Assembly (NCBI GenBank): GCA_035273665.1 | Contig: DATEOW010000178.1 | Span: 1-9,333, forward strand | Source of the DNA: DATEEW01 sp035273665 | GTDB taxonomy: Bacteria; Pseudomonadota; Gammaproteobacteria; Burkholderiales; SG8-39 | DNA length: 9,333 nucleotides | Direction of reading: 5' to 3' | Shown: one piece after another, positions 1 to 7,403 of the stretch | Position numbering within the stretch: the first letter of the stretch is position 1 | Layout of the letters: the number at the start of each line of letters is the position of its first letter | Notes under the pieces: model-generated | What the model was told of the DNA's origin: nothing | Databases searched by the model: none | The model's input: the letters and a program-made list of their open reading frames with translations, nothing else | Translations under genes and position numbers: made by a program

Positions 1-502
1 TCGGATCGAAATCCTTCGATGCATCGACGCCACCGCTGCGTTCTCTGATATGCAAGGGCGGCGTGCGGCCCCCTGCACCCAGTTCGACTGCCACCGGCAA
101 CGGATTGCCCTCCGACAAGACTCTGACTGCGGGAGACACGATATTGGTCGTGCTGAGATTTGCGATAGCACTCGATACGGCGGGGCGAAATTCGTCCACC
201 TGACCGTCGACCTCTACCGCATTCCCCACGGCAACCTTCGGGGCGGCTTGTGTGAACACAAAAATGGCTTCGGAAGTTGCCTCGTCCTGGTCCGGCGAGT
301 GATCCTGCATATAGAAACCATTCGTGCGCACCGCGGTAACGATCCCGCGAACAGCCGTAACCCACTCGCCCTTGAAGGGCGAAACATGCGTCCGTCCCTG
401 GATGTCGTGAATGCGTAATTCGCTGCTATATGCCTGAGATAGCCAAAGGCAGCCCCCGGCGAAGAGCGCAAGATATAATCCTGCCATTCGCGCCAACGAC
501 AT
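1..502 (-). CDS. Secreted ExeM/NucH-type extracellular nuclease, N-terminal 167 residues (3' end beyond window)
   Basis: Reading leftwards from the ATG at 502-500 gives an open frame to the window edge. Seen: a signal peptide (Arg5, hydrophobic residues about 7-22, possible cleavage near AYS-SE at 25-28). A segment IHDIQGRTHVSP (31-42) follows, then GIVTAVRTNGFYMQD (53-67), AIFVFTQ (79-85), VEVDGQVDEFRP (97-108) and GAGGRTPP (142-149). This order is characteristic of the OB-fold region that precedes the endonuclease/exonuclease/phosphatase catalytic domain in large secreted or surface nucleases. The catalytic domain would lie outside the window, so nuclease activity is inferred from the family. 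The likely role is degrading extracellular DNA for nutrients or biofilm turnover. The start at 502 is preferred over the in-frame ATG at 487 because it supplies the positively charged signal-peptide N-region; no strong ribosome site is seen for either. The gene is divergent from valS. The opposite strand is also open over part of this region but shows no recognisable protein. Confidence 0.82.
   Translation of the reverse strand, partial: MSLARMAGLYLALFAGGCLWLSQAYSSELRIHDIQGRTHVSPFKGEWVTAVRGIVTAVRTNGFYMQDHSPDQDEATSEAIFVFTQAAPKVAVGNAVEVDGQVDEFRPAVSSAIANLSTTNIVSPAVRVLSEGNPLPVAVELGAGGRTPPLHIRERSGGVDASKDFDP
474..479 (+). promoter_or_regulatory. Candidate -10 box (TATAAT) for valS
   Basis: A perfect TATAAT lies 54 bases before the valS ATG, inside the 5' coding part of the divergent nuclease gene. 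The bases 16-18 positions upstream (about 450-457, C-rich) do not resemble TTGACA and there is no extended -10 TG. The call rests on the -10 match and location alone. Transcription would start near 486, giving a leader of about 48 bases that opens with the hairpin at 490-509. Confidence 0.38.
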
Positions 503-520
503 TGGGCGCTTTATTTTTTT
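490..520 (+). terminator. Terminator-like hairpin plus T-tract just upstream of valS
   Basis: GCGCCAA (490-496) pairs with TTGGGCGC (502-509) leaving one bulged G and a five-base loop (497-501). It is followed directly by TTTATTTTTTT (510-520). That is the layout of an intrinsic terminator reading rightwards, but it ends only 13 bases before the valS start and has no rightward gene before it inside the window. It could be an attenuator in the valS leader, the terminator of a distant or non-coding rightward transcript, or chance. Read leftwards, the same inverted repeat contains the ATG of the nuclease gene, so it could also hide that start codon in mRNA. Confidence 0.45.
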
Positions 521-533
521 ATCCGTCGGGAAT

Positions 534-3302
534 ATGGAACTCGCCAAAAGCTTCGATCCTCACGCAATCGAGAAACACTGGTATCCCCTATGGGAAAGCC
601 GGGGCTATTTTGCCGCCGGTTACGAACCCGGCAAACAAGCTTATTGTATTTTGCTGCCCCCGCCGAATGTGACGGGCACTTTGCATATGGGCCACGCGTT
701 TCAGCATACGCTGATGGATGCGCTCACGCGCTATCACCGCATGATGGGTTTGAACACGCTATGGCAGCCCGGGACAGATCACGCCGGCATCGCAACGCAG
801 ATCGTCGTTGAGCGCCAACTCGAAGCTGAAAAACTTTCTCGCCACGATTTAGGCCGGGAAAAGTTCGTCGAACGTGTCTGGGAATGGAAGGAAGAGTCCG
901 GCTCTACCATTACACGGCAAATGCGGCGAATGGGCGCTTCCTGTGATTGGTCGCGCGAACGCTTCACGATGGACGAAGGCCTATCGCGCACGGTCACCGA
1001 TATTTTTGTGCGCATGTACCACGAAGGTTTGATCTACCGCGGCAAGCGTCTGGTCAACTGGGATCCCAAATTGGGTACGGCGGTTTCGGACCTCGAAGTC
1101 ATTTCCGAGGAAGAGAACGGCAGCCTATGGCATCTGCGCTATCCGCTGGTGAAGGGCAAAGGCCATCTAGTCGTCGCGACAACGCGCCCGGAAACGATGT
1201 TGGGGGACGTTGCAGTCGCCGTACACCCGGAGGATGAGCGCTACAAGAATCTGATCGGCAGCGAAGTTGAATTGCCGCTCACAGGACGGCGCATTCCCAT
1301 TATTGCGGATGAATACGTGGACCGCGAGTTCGGTACCGGCTGCGTGAAGATCACTCCCGCGCATGACTTTAACGACTGGCAGGTCGGTCAGCGCCACAAG
1401 CTCGCGGCAATCAATATCTTCACGCTCCAGGCGACCATCAACGACGAGGGACCGCAAGCCTACCGCGGACTGGATCGTTTTGAGGCCCGCAAACGCATCG
1501 TGGCAGATCTGGAGAGAGCCGGGGGATTAGAGAGCGTCAAGCCGCATAAGCTAATGGTGCCGCGTTCCGAACGCACTAATGAAATCGTTGAGCCGATGCT
1601 GAGCGATCAATGGTTCATGAAAATGGACATGTTGGCGCGCGATGGCCTCGCCGCCACGCATGCCGAAGAAGGCGACCCGGATATTCGCTTCGTACCGGAA
1701 AACTGGCTCACCACTTACACGCAATGGCTCACCAACATCCAGGATTGGTGTATTTCACGCCAACTGTGGTGGGGCCATCGCATTCCTGCTTGGTATGACG
1801 AAGACGGTCGTGTCTATGTCGCGCACAATGAAGAGGATGCCAGACAGCTTTCCGGCGGCAAAACACTGCAACGCGACAACGACGTGCTCGATACTTGGTT
1901 TTCCTCCGCGCTATGGCCCTTCTCCACGCTCGACTGGACACCGGACTACCCGCAGAAGAGCAATCCCGCGCTCGATCAATACTTGCCCTCTTCCGTGCTC
2001 GTTACCGGGTTCGACATTATTTTCTTTTGGGTCGCGCGCATGGTCATGCTGACCAAACACATCACCGGCAAAGTGCCTTTCCGAGAAGTCTATGTGACCG
2101 GACTGGTACGCGACGCTGAAGGTCAGAAGATGTCGAAGTCGAAGGGCAACATTCTCGACCCGTTGGACATTATCGACGGCATCGAACTCGATGCGCTCGT
2201 CACGAAGCGCACGGTTGGGTTGATGAATCCAAAGCAAGCGGAGAGCATCGAGAAGACGACGCGCCGACAATTTCCGCAGGGCATCGCCTCCTACGGCACC
2301 GATGCGTTGCGCTTTACATTCGCCAGCCTCGCGACACATGGGCGCGACATCAAATTCGATATGGCGCGCTGTGAGGGCTATCGCAATTTCTGCAACAAGC
2401 TGTGGAATGCCACGCGTTTCGTGCTGATGAACACGCAGGACAAGGACTGCGGCCAGGATGAAGAAGCACCGTTGGAATTCTCCTTCGTCGATCGTTGGAT
2501 CATCAGCCGCTTGCAGCGCACTGAGGCGGCGGTACATGAAGGATTTCGCGAATATCGCTTCGATATGGTGTCGCGAGCGATTTATGAATTCGTCTGGGAT
2601 GAATACTGCGACTGGTATGTCGAACTGGCCAAGGTGCAGCTACAAGGCGGCAATGAGGCCCAGCAGCGTGCCACTCGCCGCACGCTCGTACGCGTCCTGG
2701 AGGCGACGCTAAGGCTTGCACATCCGATCATTCCCTTCATTACCGAAGAGCTATGGCAGCAGATCGTGCCGCTGACCGGGAACGCCGGCGACAGCATCAT
2801 GCTCGCGGCATATCCACGCGCGCGAAGCGAGCGTCTCGATGAAGCGGCCGAGCGGGAAATGGAGCAACTCAAGGCGCTGACTGACGCCTGCCGCAATTTG
2901 CGCGGCGAAATGAATATTGGCCCCGGCCAGAAGGTACCTTTGCTGGCCGAAGGTAAAGCAGCGGAGCTGGAGCGGTTCTTTCCTTATATGCAGCTGCTTG
3001 CCCGCCTTTCCGAGACGAATGCAGTGGACCGCTTACCGGATGCCGATGCGCCCGTGTCAGTCGTAGGGACGACGCGCCTGATGCTGAAAATCGAGATCGA
3101 TGTCGCTGCTGAGCGGGAGCGCTTGCGCAAAGAAGTCACGCGGCTCGAAAATGAAATTAACAAAGCGCAGGCCAAGCTCGGCAACGCCGGCTTTGTCGAT
3201 CGTGCGCCCGCAGCTGTAGTGGGGCAAGAAAAGGAGCGCTTGGCGAACTTCGGCGCGACGCTGGAAAAAGTACGCGATCAACTCAATCGCCTGAAAGACT
3301 GA
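534..3302 (+). CDS. valS: Valyl-tRNA synthetase (ValRS, class Ia)
   Basis: This is the cytoplasmic enzyme that joins valine to tRNA-Val using ATP and hydrolyses mischarged Thr-tRNA-Val. It is 922 residues, close to the E. coli protein (951). Seen in order: PPPNVTGTLHMGH (42-54), which holds the HIGH-type ATP motif as HMGH (51-54); the editing (CP1) domain with TTRPETMLGD (216-225); the ValRS-type stretch SRQLWWGHRIPAWY; and KMSKS at 532-536 (GQKMSKSKGN). Next come GTDALRFT and the anticodon-binding helical domain with FCNKLWNATRF (from 619). The C-terminal tRNA-binding coiled-coil arm spans roughly 850-922, rich in alternating E/K/R and L. All catalytic signatures are present and no frameshift is seen. 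The ATG at 534 fits the family N-terminus (MELAKSFDPHAIEKHWYPLW); the only ribosome-site candidate is a weak CGGGA at 527-531. A 76-base gap separates it from the MFS gene on the same strand, so co-transcription is possible but functionally unexplained. Confidence 0.98.
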   Translation: MELAKSFDPHAIEKHWYPLWESRGYFAAGYEPGKQAYCILLPPPNVTGTLHMGHAFQHTLMDALTRYHRMMGLNTLWQPGTDHAGIATQIVVERQLEAEKLSRHDLGREKFVERVWEWKEESGSTITRQMRRMGASCDWSRERFTMDEGLSRTVTDIFVRMYHEGLIYRGKRLVNWDPKLGTAVSDLEVISEEENGSLWHLRYPLVKGKGHLVVATTRPETMLGDVAVAVHPEDERYKNLIGSEVELPLTGRRIPIIADEYVDREFGTGCVKITPAHDFNDWQVGQRHKLAAINIFTLQATINDEGPQAYRGLDRFEARKRIVADLERAGGLESVKPHKLMVPRSERTNEIVEPMLSDQWFMKMDMLARDGLAATHAEEGDPDIRFVPENWLTTYTQWLTNIQDWCISRQLWWGHRIPAWYDEDGRVYVAHNEEDARQLSGGKTLQRDNDVLDTWFSSALWPFSTLDWTPDYPQKSNPALDQYLPSSVLVTGFDIIFFWVARMVMLTKHITGKVPFREVYVTGLVRDAEGQKMSKSKGNILDPLDIIDGIELDALVTKRTVGLMNPKQAESIEKTTRRQFPQGIASYGTDALRFTFASLATHGRDIKFDMARCEGYRNFCNKLWNATRFVLMNTQDKDCGQDEEAPLEFSFVDRWIISRLQRTEAAVHEGFREYRFDMVSRAIYEFVWDEYCDWYVELAKVQLQGGNEAQQRATRRTLVRVLEATLRLAHPIIPFITEELWQQIVPLTGNAGDSIMLAAYPRARSERLDEAAEREMEQLKALTDACRNLRGEMNIGPGQKVPLLAEGKAAELERFFPYMQLLARLSETNAVDRLPDADAPVSVVGTTRLMLKIEIDVAAERERLRKEVTRLENEINKAQAKLGNAGFVDRAPAAVVGQEKERLANFGATLEKVRDQLNRLKD

Positions 3303-3333
3303 AGCGTAGTTGGTTCTAAGGACCGCCGCTTGC

Positions 3334-3363
3334 ACGGCATGCAGCGATCCTCTGCATTGCCGT
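3334..3363. other. Bulged stem-loop in the valS-MFS intergenic gap
   Basis: ACGGCATGCAG (3334-3344) pairs with CTGCATTGCCGT (3352-3363) as an 11-base-pair stem with a single bulged T and a seven-base loop. No T-tract follows, so it is not a classical intrinsic terminator. It begins 31 bases after the valS stop and ends 15 bases before the MFS start. It could protect the valS 3' end, tune read-through, or affect access to the MFS ribosome site. The function is inferred; the pairing is read directly. Confidence 0.5.
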
Positions 3364-3378
3364 TGAGCGCGAGTCCGC

Positions 3379-4641
3379 ATGCATCCAGCACTTCGCACCT
3401 TAAAGAATCCGAACTACCGAACTTTCTTTATCGGACAGTTCGTGTCGATCGTCGGCACCTGGCTGCAAACGATCGCGACCAGCTGGCTAGTTTACAAACT
3501 TACAGGCTCGGCTTTTCTCCTGGCGCTGACCGCCGGCGCACAACAGTTACCGGTATTGCTTTTTGCGCCGGTAGCGGGGGTATGGGCCGACCGCCTGGAC
3601 CGTCGGCGCATGCTCATCATTACGCAGGCGCTTTCAGCCGCACAGGCCGGTTTGCTCGCGATATTGACCTTTCTCGGTTGGATTCAGGTTTGGCATCTCG
3701 TTTCCCTCGCGCTGCTTCTCGGCACGATCAACGCGTTCGAGACCTCCACGAGACAAGCATTCATCCTCGACATGGTGGGCGACAAACGGGAGCTACCGAA
3801 CGCGATCGCGCTCAATTCACTGCTGTTCAACAGCGCGCGTTTCATTGGTCCCTCGATCGCAGGCCTGGTGCTCGCGGGTCTAGGCGAAGCCTGGTGTTTT
3901 CTGCTCAACAGTCTGTCCTTTGTCGCCATCCTGATGGCCTACCTTCGCATTCGCGTGCCCCCGCAGGTTCGAACCGGCAAGCATCAGCATTGGCTCAATG
4001 ATTTGCGCGAAGGCGTGCACTACGCCTTCGGCTTCATCGGCACGCAGCGTCTGCTGATCCTGCTGGTGCTGCTCTCCATCGGCAGCGCCCCTTGGCAGCC
4101 GCTCATGCCGATTTTTGCCAGCGAAACTTTTGCGGGAGACTCGCGCACGCTCGGTTTCCTCATCGGCGCCGTGGGGGCCGGTGCCTTGCTCGGCACCGTC
4201 TTCCTTGCCTTGCGCAGCAGCTTGCGCGGCCTTGGCCGCGTGGTGGCCTTTACGACACTCCTTGCCGGCGCGGCACTGACACTTTTCGCGCTGTCCTATC
4301 ACTTATGGCTTTCGGTTTTTCTACTGGCCATTTTTGGTTTCGGCTTGATTGCGACGGTGGCGGCAACGAACACCCTGTTGCAAACGATCGCCGATGAAGA
4401 CAAGCGTGGGCGCGTCGTTAGTCTCTACGTCATGTGTTTCCTCGGCATGTCACCGATCGGAAATTTCCTCGCCGGCTCATTGGCCGAAACGATTGGCGCT
4501 CATAACGCTCTCCTTTGTTGCGGTCTGCTGATTTGTGGAACTGCGCTGTGGTTTGCACGAGGATTGCCGGTATGGCGCGAAGCGGTTCGCCTCGCGCATG
4601 CCAGTCAGGAAGTCGTGACGCAGTTGCCGGCGAAATCCTAA
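3379..4641 (+). CDS. MFS transporter, EntS-like (MFS_3) exporter family
   Basis: This is a 420-residue polytopic inner-membrane protein, about the usual length for 12-helix major facilitator proteins. The N-terminus LRTLKNPNYRTFFIGQFVS is typical of the family. Motif A appears as GVWADRLDRRRM (67-78) in the loop after helix 2. NAIALNSLLFNSARFIGPSIAG (141-162) is the signature of the EntS/MFS_3 branch, where NAI-LNS and FN-AR--GP recur. Hydrophobic segments alternate through both halves, with a hydrophilic central loop near 192-215. Family members export siderophores such as enterobactin, macrolides or other small molecules by proton antiport; the substrate here cannot be deduced and no siderophore genes are nearby. 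The ATG at 3379 is preferred because the conserved N-terminus starts there; only a weak GCGAG lies upstream. The 3' end overlaps the convergent sortase gene by four bases. Confidence 0.93.
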   Translation: MHPALRTLKNPNYRTFFIGQFVSIVGTWLQTIATSWLVYKLTGSAFLLALTAGAQQLPVLLFAPVAGVWADRLDRRRMLIITQALSAAQAGLLAILTFLGWIQVWHLVSLALLLGTINAFETSTRQAFILDMVGDKRELPNAIALNSLLFNSARFIGPSIAGLVLAGLGEAWCFLLNSLSFVAILMAYLRIRVPPQVRTGKHQHWLNDLREGVHYAFGFIGTQRLLILLVLLSIGSAPWQPLMPIFASETFAGDSRTLGFLIGAVGAGALLGTVFLALRSSLRGLGRVVAFTTLLAGAALTLFALSYHLWLSVFLLAIFGFGLIATVAATNTLLQTIADEDKRGRVVSLYVMCFLGMSPIGNFLAGSLAETIGAHNALLCCGLLICGTALWFARGLPVWREAVRLAHASQEVVTQLPAKS

Positions 4642-5243
4642 ATTGCGCCGGATTCGATTGCGGTGACAACTTCGGTTGCGGTGACGACATATCGAAGCGG
4701 GCCGCCTGGCCGCAAGGCATCGAAGGGATAGCAGGTCACCAGCGTCAAGCGCGTCAAGCCATCGGGCCGCAGCGCGCGCAAATCGCGCTTGTCGACGACC
4801 TGCCCCTCTGTCATGACATAGGTGCGCATTCGACCTTCCGCTGTTTGTACGATGACCTTGTCGCCCTGCCGCAGGCGCCGCAAAAATTCGAAATGGGTAT
4901 CCCGATGGGCCGAAATGACACTGTTGCCCGGCATACCCGGGACCGCAGTCCCGTAAATATGTCCGGGCCCGAAGGCCATGGTGCGACCCGATGCGCCGGC
5001 GAGCACAAAGACATCGACTTGTAAGCGCGGTACGAGCAAGCGCCCCACCGGCCAGGTATCCGCCCATGGCCAAGGCCGCACTTCCTTCTGCCCGGCGAGC
5101 GCCTTCTCCCAGGCACTGCGGATCAGGTATTGGGCAAGCTTTGCCTTGGCATGGATATATGCGCCCTGCCCAAAATGCCACAACGAGAGTGCGATCAAAC
5201 CCGCGATGGCCCAATGCATTCGATACAGACGGCGTGTGCTCAT
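4638..5243 (-). CDS. Class GN sortase (marine proteobacterial sortase, TIGR03784-type)
   Basis: This is a 201-residue cysteine transpeptidase anchored in the inner membrane by an N-terminal helix (about 10-28) with its catalytic domain in the periplasm. Catalytic residues seen: His113 in NSVISAHRDTHFEFL (107-121), Cys171 in LTLVTCYPFDA (167-177), and Arg184 in GGPLRYVVTA (180-189), the classic sortase triad in the right order and spacing. The substrate is very probably the product of the gene immediately upstream, which carries an LPQTA sorting signal. The ATG at 5243 overlaps that gene's stop as ATGA, which argues for translational coupling; this start is preferred over an in-frame upstream ATG at 5330, which lies inside the upstream gene and would add a non-hydrophobic extension. 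The C-terminus carries an in-frame tandem repeat (see 4653-4688). Its 3' end overlaps the convergent MFS gene. The catalytic call is strong; the substrate is inferred from adjacency and family knowledge. Confidence 0.94.
   Translation of the reverse strand: MSTRRLYRMHWAIAGLIALSLWHFGQGAYIHAKAKLAQYLIRSAWEKALAGQKEVRPWPWADTWPVGRLLVPRLQVDVFVLAGASGRTMAFGPGHIYGTAVPGMPGNSVISAHRDTHFEFLRRLRQGDKVIVQTAEGRMRTYVMTEGQVVDKRDLRALRPDGLTRLTLVTCYPFDALRPGGPLRYVVTATEVVTAIESGAI
4653..4688. repeat. Two tandem 18-base repeats at the 3' end of the sortase gene
   Basis: Units 4653-4670 and 4671-4688 are directly adjacent and match at 16 of 18 bases (TTCGRTTGCGGTGACRAC). In the sortase frame they encode VVTATE followed by VVTAIE (residues 186-197), just after the proposed catalytic Arg184. 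The repeat keeps the frame. It looks like a small slippage or duplication event that lengthened the final strand or tail. Confidence 0.8.
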
Positions 5244-7396
5244 ACGGCGACTCCCCGCATACGCCGCCCTTGAAGTAGCGTAAGAACCGACGCGACCGCC
5301 AAAGCCAGCAAGCCGAGGAAGAGATGCCATTGCGCTGCTGTCGCTGTTTGTGGCAATTCGCCAAATACGCTTTCCTCTACCCAGCCCTCCGGCAAGTGCG
5401 TCGGCATCGCACCAGATCGCAGAGGCAATCCGGCCGTCCGCGCGGGCTTTAATTCCACAGCGACAAGGCTCGTATGTTTGCTCACCAAACCGTGTTGCAG
5501 AGCGATCTCGACGACGCCTTTACGCACATCGTCGGCGTTCGCCCCGCCGCGTTCTGTGTCGAGTAGCGCAGCAATTTTCGAGCGGGCCCAAAGCTTCGCG
5601 ACGCCCTCAGAAGCCTTGGCATGCCGCAAACTCAATTGCGTCTCCCAAGGTTGCCCGTTGCGTTCGCCGCTTACCCGTACTTGCTGCACATCGATGGGTA
5701 GTTTGACGCTTACCATCAGCGGCTCGCCCGCGTACAGATCAGGCACTTTGGCCGGCCATGCTTCGGCGCCCGCAGGCCAATCGATCTTGATGTTCTTCAA
5801 AACGGGGGCTTCCAACTTGTTGAACAAAGCGCCCATCTTTTGCGCCACCTCGTTGACATTGCCGATGTAAGTGAAGCTGCCACGCCCGGTTTCCGCTGCC
5901 TTGCTCATGAAATAGCTGTTCGGCGCAGAGCCGATGCCAATGGTGAATAAACGGCTATCGCCGAGGCGCTCCCCAATCAGCTTGAACAAGGCCTCTTCGT
6001 TACCGACCGACCCATCGGTGAGGAAAATCACTTGGCGCAATACGCGAGGATCGTCGCTGCGATTCAAAGCAACCTCCAAGGCCGCCGCGATCTCGGTGCC
6101 ACCATTCGCTTGCAGCCGGCTAACCCACGCGGCCGCACGTTCAAGCAACTGGGGTGTTGCCGGCAAGGCATTGGAAAAGAGCGGGCGCGTCACAGAATTG
6201 AATTCGATCACGTTAAAGCGGTCTTGAGCGTGCAGTCCTTTGAGCGCCAGAAGCAGCGCCTCCTTCGCTTGGACGATGGAGGTGCCATCCATCGAGCCCG
6301 AGGTGTCGATCACGAACACTACTTCTCGGGGCAAAGGCGCAACCGGCGTTTTGGCGTTGGGTGGCAACAACATCAGTTGCGCATACCGCTGACCTTGCAG
6401 AACCTGGTGAAATGCAGCTGCTTGTGGCGCGCTTCCGGCTGCGGGCGTCCAAATCAGTTCGAAATCGCGGTTTGCCGGCACCGTGTCCTGGCGGAGCCCA
6501 ATTCGATAACCATGTTCGTCCTCCAACACCATATCGATGTCGTGGGTGGGGCTACGCACCGTTGCCAACGCTATTCCTGCATTCAACTGAATATCCATCT
6601 TTACCGGGTTGAAGGTGCCGGACCCGAGCGAGCGCGGCGACAGGACAGGAGGCGTGATGCGCGAGGCATCGGGAACCTGATCGGTGTTCGGGGACCAACC
6701 CGACATTTGGCTTTCCGCCGCGCCTTCGCTCAATGCGGTGCCGGGTATATACCGCGGTCCAACCACCATTGGAAAGCGAAGGGAAAAGCTGCCCTGGTCA
6801 TAGCGCAGATTTTGTTGGTAGTCGATTTCCACAACAATGCTGTCATTCGGCGCGATATTCGCGACCGAACTGGTGAATATATTCGGACGCTCTTGCTCCA
6901 CTAATGCCGCGCGTTGCCCGTTCTGTTTCGCCTGCTCATAGACTGCCTTTGCTTCCGCACGCTCTTTGATCTGTCCATGAATGACGCGCTCGCCGACCCG
7001 CATCCGCAACCCGTCCACTGCAGCGTTCTCGGGTAACGGAAACACGTAGACGCCTTCGTACCATTCAGGCCCCGGATTGGTGAAACGCTGGCGCACGTGC
7101 ACACGCGCCACCATGCCGCTCACCTGCATAGACACTTCCGTCTCGAGCAACGGCGCCGCGTAGCTCACCCCGCTAGCGGCGGCTTTGAACAGCAAAGTGC
7201 CCGATCTGGCTTCGTCGCGCTGCATAGGCTGTAACTTGGCTTCCTCTGCGACTGCTGTCGTCGCCCAGCCAAGGAGCAAGGCGGCGACGACGAAGGCAAG
7301 ACCAAGCAATGCACCTCCGACGACCAGCATGCTCAAGGTTTCGACAAAATCGGCCAAGCGCCCGTTATCCCGCGCCCGCGTACCATGCATCGCCAT
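5240..7396 (-). CDS. VIT/VWA-domain sortase target protein with C-terminal LPQTA sorting signal
   Basis: This 718-residue envelope protein matches the marine proteobacterial sortase target family (TIGR03788-type). N-terminus: a 20-residue hydrophilic lead, a hydrophobic stretch (about 21-44) and a signal-peptidase-like AVA-EE site after residue 50. The VIT domain covers about 82-212 (RFTNPGPEWYEGVYVFPLPENAAVDG, 105-129 core; RVIHGQIKERAEAKAVYEQAK). The VWA domain covers about 357-530 with a complete metal-binding MIDAS: DTSGSM (364-369), Thr434 in NGGTEIAAAL, and Asp461 in FLTDGS. The C-terminus has LPQTA (681-685), a hydrophobic helix (about 690-708) and a basic tail RRMR (711-714): a tripartite sorting signal. 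VWA domains usually bind protein ligands through a divalent metal, so an adhesive or recognition role is likely but unproven. The ATG at 7396 is supported by GGAG seven bases upstream. It is first in a two-gene unit with the sortase (4-base overlap) and divergent from the regulator. Confidence 0.94.
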   Translation of the reverse strand: MAMHGTRARDNGRLADFVETLSMLVVGGALLGLAFVVAALLLGWATTAVAEEAKLQPMQRDEARSGTLLFKAAASGVSYAAPLLETEVSMQVSGMVARVHVRQRFTNPGPEWYEGVYVFPLPENAAVDGLRMRVGERVIHGQIKERAEAKAVYEQAKQNGQRAALVEQERPNIFTSSVANIAPNDSIVVEIDYQQNLRYDQGSFSLRFPMVVGPRYIPGTALSEGAAESQMSGWSPNTDQVPDASRITPPVLSPRSLGSGTFNPVKMDIQLNAGIALATVRSPTHDIDMVLEDEHGYRIGLRQDTVPANRDFELIWTPAAGSAPQAAAFHQVLQGQRYAQLMLLPPNAKTPVAPLPREVVFVIDTSGSMDGTSIVQAKEALLLALKGLHAQDRFNVIEFNSVTRPLFSNALPATPQLLERAAAWVSRLQANGGTEIAAALEVALNRSDDPRVLRQVIFLTDGSVGNEEALFKLIGERLGDSRLFTIGIGSAPNSYFMSKAAETGRGSFTYIGNVNEVAQKMGALFNKLEAPVLKNIKIDWPAGAEAWPAKVPDLYAGEPLMVSVKLPIDVQQVRVSGERNGQPWETQLSLRHAKASEGVAKLWARSKIAALLDTERGGANADDVRKGVVEIALQHGLVSKHTSLVAVELKPARTAGLPLRSGAMPTHLPEGWVEESVFGELPQTATAAQWHLFLGLLALAVASVLTLLQGRRMRGVAV

Positions 7397-7403
7397 TGTT
7401 TTT

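Noticed and set aside
50..418. Plus-strand open frame of 122 codons at the left end
   Set aside because: It is antisense to the nuclease N-terminus, whose signal peptide and OB-fold motifs are clear. The product shows no family resemblance.
448..459. Lipobox-like AGGC in the nuclease signal peptide (residues 15-18)
   Set aside because: The -3 position is Ala rather than Leu/Val/Ile and the residues after the Cys remain hydrophobic, so ordinary signal peptidase cleavage further on is more likely than lipoprotein processing.
1911..2537. A 208-codon antisense open frame inside valS
   Set aside because: It lies opposite well-conserved ValRS sequence including KMSKS and has no motifs or ribosome site.
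3330..4001. A 223-codon plus-strand open frame overlapping the MFS gene start
   Set aside because: It is a +1 shadow of the transporter. The transporter frame has motif A and the family signature, while this frame is Arg/His/Ser-rich without helices.
4638..5330. Longer sortase form starting at 5330
   Set aside because: The extra 29 residues overlap the 3' coding part of the target gene and do not resemble a sortase N-terminus. The ATGA overlap at 5243 gives a natural start before the membrane helix.
4477..5364. A 295-codon open frame on the minus strand overlapping the sortase gene
   Set aside because: It is frame-shifted relative to the sortase, which has an intact catalytic triad. The translation is rich in Arg, Ala and Gly with no domain, typical of a shadow frame in GC-rich DNA.
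6032..6904. A 290-codon open frame on the plus strand inside the VIT/VWA gene
   Set aside because: It lies antisense to a complete VWA domain gene. Its product is rich in Arg, His and Gln and has no recognisable motif.
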